Source: Planctomycetota bacterium (GTDB taxonomy: Bacteria; Planctomycetota; MHYJ01; WSZJ01; JACPWG01). Taken from it: a stretch of DNA of 64,000 nt. This document shows positions 23,684 through 32,179 of this stretch, one piece after another. The notes beneath the pieces are model-generated. The model did no database searches. It saw only the letters and a list, made by a program, of their open reading frames with translations, and was not told the origin of the DNA. Within the stretch, counting starts at the first letter, position 1; each line of letters starts with the position of its first letter. Location of the stretch: positions 186,001 to 250,000 of the forward strand of contig JACPWG010000081.1 in assembly GCA_016197205.1 (NCBI GenBank), in the 5' to 3' direction. A program made the translations under genes and the position numbers.

Positions 23684-25369
23684 TTGAGCGATCGACCGGT
23701 GGACAAACCGCCCGTGTCCGAGGCGCTGGCGGTCCGCCAGCTTCGGGTCGTCGAAGCGGTGGACACGATCTTCGATGTCGCCCGAAATGCGAGCGTCGAC
23801 GAGGTCATCCCGAAGCTCTTCGCCCTGCTTCGGGCCGAGGTCCCCGGCTTCGGCTTTTTCGCGCGCACGACGCTGCCGGACTACGAGGAGAAGGACACCG
23901 GGGAGACGGTCGCGATGATCGAAAATGTCCTGGTGACGGAGGAGGCGGACCGGGAGGCGGCGCAGCGGGCGGCGGTCGAGGCGGAGGGGACGAAGGGGGA
24001 AGCCGCCTCGGTGACGTCCGGGAATTGCCTCCTCGTCCCGCTCCGGCGGCGCGGCGGACGGATCGGTTGGCTCGGAGCCGTGCGGCCGGCGGCAGCGGCG
24101 GATGGAGTGCCTGGGTCGTCCGCGGGGGCGTCCGCGCAGGCGAGCGAGACGGAATGGCTCCTGGCCGCGCTTACGACCGTCGCGCAGCGGCTCGACTCGG
24201 AGCTGGAGATCCACTCGCTCCGGCTGCACCGGCGCATCCTGGCGAGCAAGCTCAATCGCGCCCTCGAGGACTACTACCTGGACCGGGGCATCAGCCGGGC
24301 CATCAACATCCTGATGGTGAACGGCGTCTGCGAGGGCGTTTACGTCGCCTACGACCGGTCGGGCCTGCAGGGGGAGCCGGACGTCTCTTCGCAGTTCCAC
24401 TGGGTCTGGGGAGTGGAAGAAATGCGGCTGCCCCATGTCGAGGTCGAGACGTTCCTCAAGGATCCCTCGCTCGTGCCGGGCTGCGCGCGGGAGCGCATCG
24501 CGGGCGTGGCCGGGGGGCTCACCGTCCCGCTCCGCCGCCGCGACTTCGACGGCAAGCAGCAATGCTTCGGCTGCATCACGTTCATCGGCTCGGCCGTCGA
24601 CTACAGCTCGCGCATGCTGCTGGAGGAGTTCGCCAACGTCCTCGATTCGGCGATGATTAATTACCACGAGAAGCGACGCGAGCTCTCGCGGTTTCTGTCG
24701 CCTCCGCTCGTGCGTCAGTTGCTCCAGGGAGATCGCACGGAGATTGAGCGGCGCATGGCGCCCCGGCCGCAGCTCCTCGCGCTCGCGTTCGCGGACATCG
24801 TCGGCTACAGCCGCCTGTGCAGCCGGTATCCGGAGAAGGCCCTCCAGACGGCGGCGCTGCTCTGCGAGTGGAAGCGGCTGGCGCGGGAAATCACCTACCG
24901 GCGCAACGGCATCGTGGACAAGTTCATCGGCGACTGCCTCTTCTATCAGTGCGGCGCGTGGACGAAGGACCCGCCCGAGCAGCTCGTGCTGGACGCGGCG
25001 GCGATCGCGCTGGACTGTTGCGAAGAGACGGAGAAGCTGGGCCGCTGCATGAGCGACTACGGCTTTTCACAGGGGGACAGCCTGCGGCTCTCGGTGGGGA
25101 TCCATGTCGGGAGCAGCCTGGTCGTGGGGGAGATCGGGGGGGAATTCACGGCCATCGGTTCGGACGTGAACATCGCCTCGCGCATCCAGGACGATGACTA
25201 CACGAGCGGTCGGATCGTGGTGAGCCAGGCCGTGTACCAGCTCCTGGCCCCGTCCATCCACCGCCTGGACCGGCCCGGACGCAAGGTCACCTTCGGCGAG
25301 CCCGCGAGCCTGGAGCTGAAGGGCGTGGGGCAGATGAAGGTGTACGCGCTCCAGGTGAATCCGGCGTAG
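23684..25369 (+). CDS. Class III adenylate/guanylate cyclase with two sensory regions
   Basis: 561 residues. Residues 20-190 and 195-335 look like GAF-type sensory domains (for example LYSSRM-like VDYSSRMLLEEFANVLDSAM before a linker helix). The cyclase domain starts near 355: LAFADIVGYSRLC has the metal-binding Asp, GIVDKFIGDCLFY holds the purine-selecting Lys and second Asp, and FTAIGSDVNIASRI holds Thr at the second specificity position plus the catalytic Asn and Arg. The Lys/Thr pair is the usual bacterial adenylate-cyclase pattern, so the product is probably cAMP. The start is TTG 23684 with GAGGGA 6 nt upstream. A cNMP-binding protein is encoded at 31274 and is a possible receiver of the signal. 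Confidence 0.85.
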   Translation: MSDRPVDKPPVSEALAVRQLRVVEAVDTIFDVARNASVDEVIPKLFALLRAEVPGFGFFARTTLPDYEEKDTGETVAMIENVLVTEEADREAAQRAAVEAEGTKGEAASVTSGNCLLVPLRRRGGRIGWLGAVRPAAAADGVPGSSAGASAQASETEWLLAALTTVAQRLDSELEIHSLRLHRRILASKLNRALEDYYLDRGISRAINILMVNGVCEGVYVAYDRSGLQGEPDVSSQFHWVWGVEEMRLPHVEVETFLKDPSLVPGCARERIAGVAGGLTVPLRRRDFDGKQQCFGCITFIGSAVDYSSRMLLEEFANVLDSAMINYHEKRRELSRFLSPPLVRQLLQGDRTEIERRMAPRPQLLALAFADIVGYSRLCSRYPEKALQTAALLCEWKRLAREITYRRNGIVDKFIGDCLFYQCGAWTKDPPEQLVLDAAAIALDCCEETEKLGRCMSDYGFSQGDSLRLSVGIHVGSSLVVGEIGGEFTAIGSDVNIASRIQDDDYTSGRIVVSQAVYQLLAPSIHRLDRPGRKVTFGEPASLELKGVGQMKVYALQVNPA

Positions 25370-25383
25370 CGGCGAAGGCGGGC

Positions 25384-25572
25384 ATGAAGGACGAGCCGTA
25401 CAACTCGATGAACCTGACGGAGCTGATCCGGCTTCAGCAGGAGGTCTCGCAGCACAGCCCGAGTTGGAAGCAACAGCCGGTCGCTGGGAGGTTCTCCTCC
25501 GGCGGCGGGGAACACTTGAACCCGGTCCCGGCTCCTACCCGTCGCCGGCGCCGTCCATGGGGCGCCGCTTGA
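25384..25572 (+). CDS. Small protein, or 5' part of a gene interrupted by TGA
   Basis: 62 residues (MKDEPYNSMNLTELIRLQQE, then VSQHSPSWKQQ and an Arg-rich end). No family is recognised. It starts 15 bp after the cyclase stop. The same frame continues past the TGA at 25570 as DRGDPLLRQALHSLAHWAKL and then runs into the membrane protein listed next. Either this is a real small gene, or the two parts once formed one protein and the TGA is a nonsense mutation or sequencing error. Confidence 0.4.
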   Translation: MKDEPYNSMNLTELIRLQQEVSQHSPSWKQQPVAGRFSSGGGEHLNPVPAPTRRRRRPWGAA

Positions 25573-25674
25573 GATCGTGGAGATCCCCTGCTGCGGCAAG
25601 CTCTGCATTCGCTCGCCCATTGGGCGAAGCTCCCCGCCGAAAACGGCGCGGCGGCACGCGCTTTCTGGTGCGGG

Positions 25675-26427
25675 TTGCTGCCGCAGGTGACGATTGCCGC
25701 CGCGTTGTGGAGTTGCTGGACGTGGGGGACGCTTGGCGGCTTGGAATCGGAGCTCGCGTCTTGGGGGCGCCTTGGCCTTGCCGAGCGCACTCTGCTGGTC
25801 ACTACGGTGCTTGCCCGACCCCCCATCCTCGTCTCCGCCGCGCTCGCATGCCTGGTCGGCGGCTTTGCCATCGCCCAACGACGCCGTTGCACGCAGGCAA
25901 GCTGCGCGCTTGTCTACGCGGCTGGAGCGATCTTCCTGGCCGCGCTCACGGCATGGCTTGTTGCATTCTCAGCCGTCATGACGGACCTCATCAAACAATT
26001 TCCTCCGCCCGTCGATTTCGAACCATGGATGGTCCTCCCACCGGCTGCTGCGCTCCTTCTGGTACTGCTTGCTGCAAGAATCGTCTCCAGCGACGTCGTC
26101 ATCCCCGACGGCGACCGAACGACCTCCTTGCTCGCCGCACTTTCGCAATTGGTGATCCTTGTGACGATCCTGGTCGGCGAAGCAAGTAGGCGAGCCTGCA
26201 CGGACCTGGGCAAGGACTACCTCCGGGTCCTTGATCTGGTCCTGGGGGTGTGGCCGGCGACTGGCGTCGCCCTCGTCGGGTCGGCCGCGATCTGGCTGCT
26301 ACCTGTGCTCCTGGGTGTTCGGGGTGCCCGCTACGGAGGCTGGCTGGTGCTCGCATTCTCCTGTGCGACACTGCTGGTGGCGCAAGCAAGACTTCAAATG
26401 GTAGCGAGGTTTCTCGATATGAGTTGA
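25675..26427 (+). CDS. Multi-pass membrane protein of unknown function
   Basis: At least 250 residues with five or six hydrophobic helices (for example ILVSAALACLVGGFAIA, AGAIFLAALTAWLVAFSA, MVLPPAAALLLVLLAA, LLAALSQLVILVTILVG). No catalytic motif is seen. The TTG at 25675 is the first formal start, but the upstream frame (from 25573) reads as plausible protein, LRQALHSLAHWAKLPAENGA, so the true N-terminus is probably further upstream and the start is uncertain. Base composition is slightly lower in GC than its neighbours. Confidence 0.55.
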   Translation: MLPQVTIAAALWSCWTWGTLGGLESELASWGRLGLAERTLLVTTVLARPPILVSAALACLVGGFAIAQRRRCTQASCALVYAAGAIFLAALTAWLVAFSAVMTDLIKQFPPPVDFEPWMVLPPAAALLLVLLAARIVSSDVVIPDGDRTTSLLAALSQLVILVTILVGEASRRACTDLGKDYLRVLDLVLGVWPATGVALVGSAAIWLLPVLLGVRGARYGGWLVLAFSCATLLVAQARLQMVARFLDMS

Positions 26428-26541
26428 CCGACCGGAGTGCTCATGCTTCGCCCCCTGCCCGCCCTGGCCCTGCGCTCGCACCCACATGAGCGCATTCGAG
26501 CAGCCGCCCGCTCACCAGTGGCAGATGCGCGCCGCGAGGCC

Positions 26542-26758
26542 GCACCGAACCGCGAGCGTGAGCGAGCGGTCCCGCGGCTCGCGACGATGACGCAACCCTT
26601 GAACTCGCTCACATCGCATCGATCGCCGGCCGACCGCAGGGTTGCCGCTCCCGGGACTCATCGCGTCCATCGCCGCGCTTGAACGCGAGGATCCGCAATC
26701 GCAAATTGCGTCGTGGAAGGACGCCGCGGGACCGCTCGCTCACGCTCGCGGTTCGGTG
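26542..26758 (+). repeat. Inverted-repeat element family E, copy 1, with 36-bp perfect arms
   Basis: The arms 26542-26577 and 26723-26758 are perfectly complementary over 36 bp (GCACCGAACCGCGAGCGTGA then GCGAGCGGTCCCGCGG), with a 145-bp spacer. Such long perfect arms suggest recent movement or gene conversion. The rest of 26428-26833 has no supported gene. Confidence 0.78.
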
Positions 26759-26833
26759 CACGGCAGCGCCGTGCCGTGCAGTGCGCAGCAGCGCCGTCCC
26801 GCACCGGGGAGCCGCCCGGCCGCGCCCCCACCT

Positions 26834-29419
26834 TCACTTCCCCAGCACCCCGCCCGCCCCGCCCGAGATCAGCGACGCCACGTTCGCCAGCACGCGCGGC
26901 AGGGCCAGCCCGCCCGGGCACGCGAGGTACTTCGGCTCCCACTCGGGGCCGAACTTCTCCTTGAACCGGCGTAGCCCCTGGAAATTGTAGAAGTGCTCGC
27001 CGTGGCGGAAAAGCCGCGCCCCCAACCGGTGCCAGAGCGGCGCCAGCGCGCGGTCCTCCATGCCCGAAAGAGGCGCCATTCCCAGCGTGAAGCAGCCGTA
27101 GCCTTCCGCCTTCCCCCACAGCAGGAGCTGCACGATGAGGTACTCCATCACGCCCGACGGCGCCGCGCCGCCGTACCGCATCAGGTCGATGGACAGCTCC
27201 TCCTTCCCCCCGCACGCGCCGCCGCCGCCGAGCCACACGTTCGCGAACGCGACCGTCCGCCCCTCCTTGTGAATCCGCGCGATCGGACAGAGCTTCAGGT
27301 ATTCCGCGTCGAAGCGCCCCAGCGAGAAGCTCTTTTCGCGAGTCTTTTTTTCGCCGAGCCACTCGTCCGAGATCCGCGCGAGGTCCGGCAGCAGCGCCTG
27401 CGACTCCGGCGGCCGCACCACCTCGAACGCCCAGCCGTCGCGCTCCAGCTTCCGGAAGGACTGCCGGAGCCCCTTCCGTCCTTTCCCTTCGAGCGCAAAC
27501 CCCGCGAGCGGTACCCGCGCCTCCTCGCCCAGCTTCAAAAGCGCGAGCCCCAGGTCGAGGTAGAGAGGCAGCCGGTTCGCCCGCACCTGGTAGAAGACCG
27601 ACCACCCGCCGTGCCGCTCGCACTCCTCGCGAAAGCGCCAGACCAGGTCCGGCAGCTCGTCTTCCGGCCCCACCGGGTCCCCCATCGCCACCCAGCTCCG
27701 CCCTTCCACCCCGTACATCACGAAGGCGGTCCGCTCGTCGTTCCAGAGAAAGCCCTTGTCGCCGAGCAGCGCGAGGTGCGCCGTCGTCTCCGGGCTCCGC
27801 GTCACGAGCTCCCGTACCTTCGCGAACTCCTCCGCCGTCGGCGTCCGTGGCGCCGGCTGGCTGGAACGCAAGAGCCACGTAAGCGCGAAAAGCAACGCCG
27901 CGGCCGCGGCTCCGACGGTCCCGCGCAGGAAGCGAGGCGCATCCCCGGCGAAACTGAACCGCCACCAGAGCTCGTCCGAGTACTCCACATGCTTGTGCGC
28001 GAAGGCGCCCAGCCACGCGGTCCCCAGGACCACGACGAGCACCGCCGCGATCCAGCCCGGGGAGAAGCGTTCGCCGAAGAACCGCGTCCGCCGCCGGAAG
28101 TGCGCGCGGCCCGGGACGAGGGCGACGAGGACGATGCCGAGCCCGACGGCCTCCTCGTAGTCGATGCCCTTGCCGAGCGAAAAGGCCATGCCCGCCGCGA
28201 GCAAGAGAGCGGTGAACCACCACGCGGCGTCGAGTCGGCGCAACAGGCCGCGCGCGAGCAGCAGCAGGCCGGCCCCCGTCAGGCTGGACAGGAAATGGGA
28301 CGCCTCGAGCACCGACAGCGGGAGGAGATTCGCCAGCCACTCGCGGCGCGCGACGACCGCGGGCAGCGCGCCGGAGAGGAGGAGTGCCGCGCCGGAAGCG
28401 AACGCGAGGAAGGCGAAGAGCGGCGGCGCGACCGACGGCGCCAGGTCGCCCGCGAGGTCCGCCCACCGGCGTAGCCGTTCCCGGCCGCGCGCGGCCTCGT
28501 ACCCGCCGAGGAGGAGCGCGGCCACCGCGAGCGGAGCGACGTAGTAGCAGAGCCGGTACGCCACCAGCGAGCCGACCAGCGCAGCCGCGGGCACTTCGCC
28601 CGCCAGCAGCGAGACCATCACCGCCTCGAACACCCCGACGCCGCCGGGGACCTGGCTCGTCACGCCCGCGAACTGCGCGAGCAGGAACACGCCGAGGAGG
28701 CCGAGAAATGTGACGTGCGAGGTCGCCGTCGCCGCAGGGAGCAGGACGAAAAGCACGCCGCCCGCCAGCGTCCAGTCGGCGCACGCGAGCGCGACCTGGC
28801 CGGCGGCGAGCCTCGGGTCCGGGAGCGCGAACTCCCAGGCCCCGAGCCGCAGCGGTTCGCGCCGCACGGCGCTCCATGCCACGTAGGCGCCGGCGAGCGC
28901 GAGGAGGGCGAGGCCGAGCGGCAGCGTGGTCGCGAAGGGGAGGGGGACGGACGCCGGGAGGGGCATGGGCTCGACGACGAAGATGGCGCCGGCCGCGCCC
29001 GCGAGGCCGAGCCAGAAGGTGATTGCCCCGAAGGCGACGACGCGCGCGATGTCCGCGGCCGAGAGCCCCCACCCGGAGTAGAGGCGGTAGCGGATCGCGG
29101 CGCCCCCGAGCATCGAGAGGCCGAGGTTGTAGCTGAAGGCGTTGCCGAGGAAGGAGGCGAAGGCGACGCGGCGGAAAGGGAGGCGGCGGCCCGCGTAGGC
29201 GAGCGCGAGCCCGTCGAAGCCGACGAGGACGAGGTAGCCGAGGGCGGTGAGTCCGAGGGCGAGCAGGATGCGGAGGGCGGGGATCGCGCGGAGTTCCGTC
29301 GCGACCTCGCGGTAGTGGTGCTCGCGGAGCGCGTGGCGGAGGGCCCAGAGCGCGACCGCGAAGAGCGCGACGCCGACGAGGGGCGCGGCGCGCAGGGCGA
29401 GCGACTTCAGTCGGGCCAT
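26834..29419 (-). CDS. mprF: MprF-like lysylphosphatidylglycerol synthase/flippase
   Basis: 861 residues, the full length of bifunctional MprF. The N-terminal half has about 12-14 transmembrane helices; ASFLGNAFSYNLGLSMLGGA and GVTSQVPGGVGVFEAVMVSL are typical flippase-domain motifs. The C-terminal 300 residues are a DUF2156/GNAT-like aminoacyl-transferase domain (LALLGDKGFLWNDERTAFVM, GDPVGP, FYQVRA, GKGRKGLRQSFRKLERDG, FSLGRFD, LGMAPLSGM). The known role is transfer of Lys or Ala from aminoacyl-tRNA to phosphatidylglycerol, then flipping of the product, which lowers surface charge and gives resistance to cationic peptides. Which amino acid is used cannot be told here. It stands alone between repeat-filled gaps. 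Confidence 0.88.
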   Translation of the reverse strand: MARLKSLALRAAPLVGVALFAVALWALRHALREHHYREVATELRAIPALRILLALGLTALGYLVLVGFDGLALAYAGRRLPFRRVAFASFLGNAFSYNLGLSMLGGAAIRYRLYSGWGLSAADIARVVAFGAITFWLGLAGAAGAIFVVEPMPLPASVPLPFATTLPLGLALLALAGAYVAWSAVRREPLRLGAWEFALPDPRLAAGQVALACADWTLAGGVLFVLLPAATATSHVTFLGLLGVFLLAQFAGVTSQVPGGVGVFEAVMVSLLAGEVPAAALVGSLVAYRLCYYVAPLAVAALLLGGYEAARGRERLRRWADLAGDLAPSVAPPLFAFLAFASGAALLLSGALPAVVARREWLANLLPLSVLEASHFLSSLTGAGLLLLARGLLRRLDAAWWFTALLLAAGMAFSLGKGIDYEEAVGLGIVLVALVPGRAHFRRRTRFFGERFSPGWIAAVLVVVLGTAWLGAFAHKHVEYSDELWWRFSFAGDAPRFLRGTVGAAAAALLFALTWLLRSSQPAPRTPTAEEFAKVRELVTRSPETTAHLALLGDKGFLWNDERTAFVMYGVEGRSWVAMGDPVGPEDELPDLVWRFREECERHGGWSVFYQVRANRLPLYLDLGLALLKLGEEARVPLAGFALEGKGRKGLRQSFRKLERDGWAFEVVRPPESQALLPDLARISDEWLGEKKTREKSFSLGRFDAEYLKLCPIARIHKEGRTVAFANVWLGGGGACGGKEELSIDLMRYGGAAPSGVMEYLIVQLLLWGKAEGYGCFTLGMAPLSGMEDRALAPLWHRLGARLFRHGEHFYNFQGLRRFKEKFGPEWEPKYLACPGGLALPRVLANVASLISGGAGGVLGK

Positions 29420-29477
29420 CGGATGGTTCCGCGACGATTGCGCGTCGAGCGCGAGGGTTGCGGATCCGCAGTCATCC

Positions 29478-29541
29478 TTTCCCCCGCAGGGGAGAGGGTT
29501 GGGGAGGAGGGGGCCTTCGGGCGTCGCGCCCGTGTCCGAGT
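29478..29541 (+). repeat. Interspersed repeat family I, copy 2
   Basis: GGGGAGAGGG followed by GCGTCGCGCCCGTGTCCG, matching 1579-1643. Confidence 0.5.
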
Positions 29542-29587
29542 CTGGGCGGCTACCCGCGTCCGGACCGGTGGGTGGAGGGCTTGTCCT

Positions 29588-29790
29588 CAGTACCGCCCCA
29601 CGGAATTGGGTGACCCATTTGCCCGGCGATTTTGGCCGACCGCTTCCCCCCTTCGCGCTGCGGCGCTCCGGGGCGCAAGCGTTGCGCTCGCTCGCCGTAG
29701 TTCTCCGCGACTACGCCTCGCTCGCGCGCCTCGCGGGCGGCCAAACTTGCCTTCGCACATTGGCCACCGACTTCCGTGGAGCGGCACCCA
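29588..29790 (-). repeat. Inverted-repeat element family B, copy 1
   Basis: About 200 bp. The termini AGTACCGCCCCACGGAA and TTCCGTGGAGCGGCACC are inverted copies. The interior contains CGCTCGCGCGCCTCGCGGGC and TTGCGCTCGCTCGCCG. It ends 4 bp from the stop codon of the next minus-strand gene. Other copies are at 35934-36129 and 38433-38604. Confidence 0.78.
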
Positions 29791-29794
29791 GCCG

Positions 29795-30406
29795 CTACTG
29801 TACCGCGATATCCTTCACCTGGATGTTCATGTCGTGGGGCGCGGTCTCGTCCCCGCCGAAGTACGCGGTTTCCAGGACCCAGACCATCGTGGGCAGGAGC
29901 TTCGAAAGGCCGAGGCTCTGGTTCCTCACGACCGGCACGCCGTTCACCTTGACGGAGAGGCCGTCGTTCCACATGCGCAGCTCGACGTTGGCCCACGCAT
30001 TCAGCGGGACCTTGGCGATCTCCTGGGAGATGCGCGTTCCTTTGATGTAGCCGTAGAAGCCCAGCTCCACCTTGGCGTCGGCCGGGACCCAGCGCCAGCC
30101 GAGACGGATGCTGTTCCGGTGGATCTGGTTCGTCGTGATCCCCATGAGCTTGCACCAGTCCCCCTGGTTGGACGGCGCCTGCGTGAGGTACGGGACGTTC
30201 GACGTGAACAGCGCCTTGAAGGTGACCTTCCGATCGACCCGCGTCCGGATCTGCAGATGTTTGAGCCCGAGGAGGTCGGAGTCGCCGTGCCCCCCCTGCT
30301 TGATGAGGAAGGTCTTCTCGCCGGCGGCCCAGGCGGCCGCTCCGAGGAGCAGGAGAAAAGTCGCCGCGAGGCCTTTGGCGAACCGCGCATCTCGCCGTTG
30401 GCTCAT
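29795..30406 (-). CDS. Secreted beta-sandwich-like protein of unknown function
   Basis: 203 residues. A Sec signal peptide is clear (RFAKGLAATFLLLLGAAAWA, cleavage near AAG). The mature part has alternating strands and resembles concanavalin/laminin-G-like sandwiches (LGFYGYIKGTRISQEIAKVP, then WANVELRMWNDGLSVKVNGV), but I cannot assign a family. The repeated pattern 'amplitude of a small conformational motif, then a VKVNG strand' is common in planctomycete DUF1080-like secreted domains, which is only a resemblance. ATG 30406 has AAGGG 6 nt upstream and lies about 40 bp from a good promoter, so the longer frame to 30535 is rejected. Confidence 0.65.
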   Translation of the reverse strand: MSQRRDARFAKGLAATFLLLLGAAAWAAGEKTFLIKQGGHGDSDLLGLKHLQIRTRVDRKVTFKALFTSNVPYLTQAPSNQGDWCKLMGITTNQIHRNSIRLGWRWVPADAKVELGFYGYIKGTRISQEIAKVPLNAWANVELRMWNDGLSVKVNGVPVVRNQSLGLSKLLPTMVWVLETAYFGGDETAPHDMNIQVKDIAVQ

Positions 30407-30453
30407 GAACTGCCCTTTCGAATCGGGTCCGAGGGTCGGTCGAAGCGGCGGGG

Positions 30454-30482
30454 ATTCTACCGCCGCGGGGTCCGATCCGCAA
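30454..30482 (-). promoter_or_regulatory. Sigma-70 promoter of the secreted protein gene
   Basis: Minus strand: TTGCGG (30477-30482), a 17-bp spacer, TAGAAT (30454-30459). Expected start of transcription is near 30447. Confidence 0.55.
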
Positions 30483-30585
30483 GCCGAAAGCGCGGGGCTG
30501 CCGAGAACCTGAGGCGGTTGCGACTTGCCCGTCATGGGGTGCGCACGCTCCGATCGGCCCGAGCGCGCGAGCTCCGACAGACCCG

Positions 30586-30614
30586 TTGCGTGCGGGCCGC
30601 TCGTACACTACAAT
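30586..30614 (+). promoter_or_regulatory. Sigma-70-type promoter with a small reading frame downstream
   Basis: TTGCGT (30586-30591), a 17-bp spacer, TACAAT (30609-30614). It is followed by GAGGAGGG at 30661 and ATG at 30675. Confidence 0.45.
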
Positions 30615-30674
30615 GCACCCGCGCGTCGCAGGTGATGTGCGCGAGCGTGTCCCACGAAGAGAGGAGGGTCGACT

Positions 30675-30812
30675 ATGCTATTGCCCTGTGGGATTTGCGC
30701 GCCGAGCGCAAATCTAGGGGACAATGACCAATTTCCAACTCGGGCGAAGGCCCGAAACCCAAACGGACGACGAAACCACCAAGCCACGAAGACCACGAAG
30801 GACCGTCACTGA
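30675..30812 (+). CDS. Possible small or truncated gene entering a repeat
   Basis: 45 residues (MLLPCGICAPSANLGDNDQF and a basic end). It has a promoter, GAGGAGGG 6 nt upstream and an ATG, but its last third lies inside family G repeat sequence. It looks like a gene start cut off by repeat insertion, or a chance frame. No family is recognised. Confidence 0.25.
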   Translation: MLLPCGICAPSANLGDNDQFPTRAKARNPNGRRNHQATKTTKDRH

Positions 30813-30887
30813 GGGGGGCGAGTTTGGCTCGGCCGAAAAGCGCCTTTGTGGTCTTAGTGACTTCGAGTCTTTGTGGTTTCGTCGCCG
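30765..30887 (+). repeat. Repeat family G, inverted pair
   Basis: Left arm GACGAAACCACCAAGCCACG then AAGACCACGAAGG; right arm CTTTGTGGTCTTAGTGACTT then TTTGTGGTTTCGTCGCC. The arms are imperfectly complementary. Related CCACGAAGACCACGAAGG repeats are widespread between genes in planctomycete and verrucomicrobial genomes. The stretch 30888-31139 holds no supported gene. Confidence 0.6.
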
Positions 30888-31139
30888 GCGAATCTGGAGA
30901 CGCTTTCAAGAAGTTCACCGGTAGGGGTCCAACCTTCGCTGCTGGAGCGTAGGCCCTCGGGCATCTGAGCATTGCTGGATCCTGGCCAATGGGTGATGCA
31001 TCTAGGATTCTATCCGTCCCGACAGCTTCGAGCAAGCCCGATCTTCCGTTCGCTGCAAGTCAGACAGTGCCGGCGCGGGCGGACGGGTAGCGCCGGCGCC
31101 GAAGGTGCCGTTCGGGCATCGGGTGTTCCCTCATTTCCC

Positions 31140-31169
31140 TTGCGGGCTCGCTTGGCGTTGACATAGAAT
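31140..31169 (+). promoter_or_regulatory. Sigma-70 promoter of the signalling cluster
   Basis: TTGCGG (31140-31145), an 18-bp spacer, TAGAAT (31164-31169). It lies about 100 bp before the cNMP-binding protein start at 31274 and may drive the three-gene run to 35922. Confidence 0.5.
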
Positions 31170-31273
31170 CGGAGCGGCTTCCACGGGCGGGGCGCGTGCT
31201 GCCCCGTCCACAGCGCCACCGGGGTCGCCGCCGCCCGAAGCGCACACAGCGCCTCCACCCAAGGAGGGGGACC

Positions 31274-32137
31274 ATGTCGAACTCGAACCTTTCGCTCTTC
31301 ATCGCCGCCTTCTCCCGACTGGGGGAGGAGGCGCAGATTGAGGCAGGCAACCTGCTCTGGCAACAGGGGGACACGGGCGACCACGTCTGCCTGCTCCTGG
31401 ATGGCAGCGTGGACGTGACGCACCGTACCCCGGAGGGGCAGGACATTCCCATTCGAACGATGGGGGCTGGGGCGGTAGTCGGGGAGATCGCCGTCCTGGA
31501 CGGCAGATCCCGGTCGGCGACGATCCGGGCACGCACGCCGTGCCGGGTGATCCGGGTGTTGGCTCGAGATTTTCAGGACCTGCTCCGCCGGTTCCCCGAC
31601 GTCGTGGACCAGATCCTGTCGGTGGAGGCTGGGCGGATCCGCGACCTGACCGAGAGACTCAAGGCCGCGGGCGGCCCCGAACCCGTCGAGGCCGGTACGC
31701 GGTTGTGTACCTCCGCGTTCTTTCGTTGGAGGCTGCACACCGAGATCCGCCGGGCGCGAGCGATGGGGGACGCCCTCTCGATCCTTCTCTTCGAAGTGGG
31801 GGGCCCAGCGACCGGACCGGAGGAGGATACGCGGCCGTTCGAGCGACTGGCCCCGCTCGCCGAACGCGTCCGCGGCGTCCTCTCGCGTGGCGACCTCCTC
31901 GGCTACCTCGGAGAAGGCAGGCTCGGGGTGCTCGCCTACGGGGCCGGGACCGCGGACGGAGCGGACCTCTTGGAGAGGGCCCGTCGAGAGGTCAGGAGCC
32001 GGGGCTTGCCGGCAACGACCGGCGGCGACCCAACCCCCGTCCAGGCGAAGGTCGGGCTCGCGACCTTTCCGATCGACGCCCAGGACGAGGACGGTCTGCT
32101 TGCCGCGGCGGAAAAGAAGCTGCGCGGGGACGGCTAG
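31274..32137 (+). CDS. Cyclic-nucleotide-binding protein with degenerate GGDEF-like domain
   Basis: 287 residues. Residues 8-115 are a cNMP-binding beta-barrel (LLWQQGDTGDHVCLLLDGSV, AGAVVGEIAVLDGRSRSATI, with the phosphate-binding-cassette Glu and Arg). Residues 150-285 have the fold pattern of a GGDEF domain (LSILLFEVGG, ERVRGVLSRGDLLGYLGEGR, VGLATFP), but the GGDEF signature is replaced by LGEGRLGVL, so no cyclase activity is expected. It may act as a sensor coupling cAMP to the c-di-GMP machinery; the nucleotide cyclase at 23684 is a possible source. AAGGAGGGGG sits 4 nt before ATG 31274. Confidence 0.78.
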   Translation: MSNSNLSLFIAAFSRLGEEAQIEAGNLLWQQGDTGDHVCLLLDGSVDVTHRTPEGQDIPIRTMGAGAVVGEIAVLDGRSRSATIRARTPCRVIRVLARDFQDLLRRFPDVVDQILSVEAGRIRDLTERLKAAGGPEPVEAGTRLCTSAFFRWRLHTEIRRARAMGDALSILLFEVGGPATGPEEDTRPFERLAPLAERVRGVLSRGDLLGYLGEGRLGVLAYGAGTADGADLLERARREVRSRGLPATTGGDPTPVQAKVGLATFPIDAQDEDGLLAAAEKKLRGDG

Positions 32138-32179
32138 CGGGGCTTCGACTTCGATCCTTCGACCTTCGCGGGATGCAAG

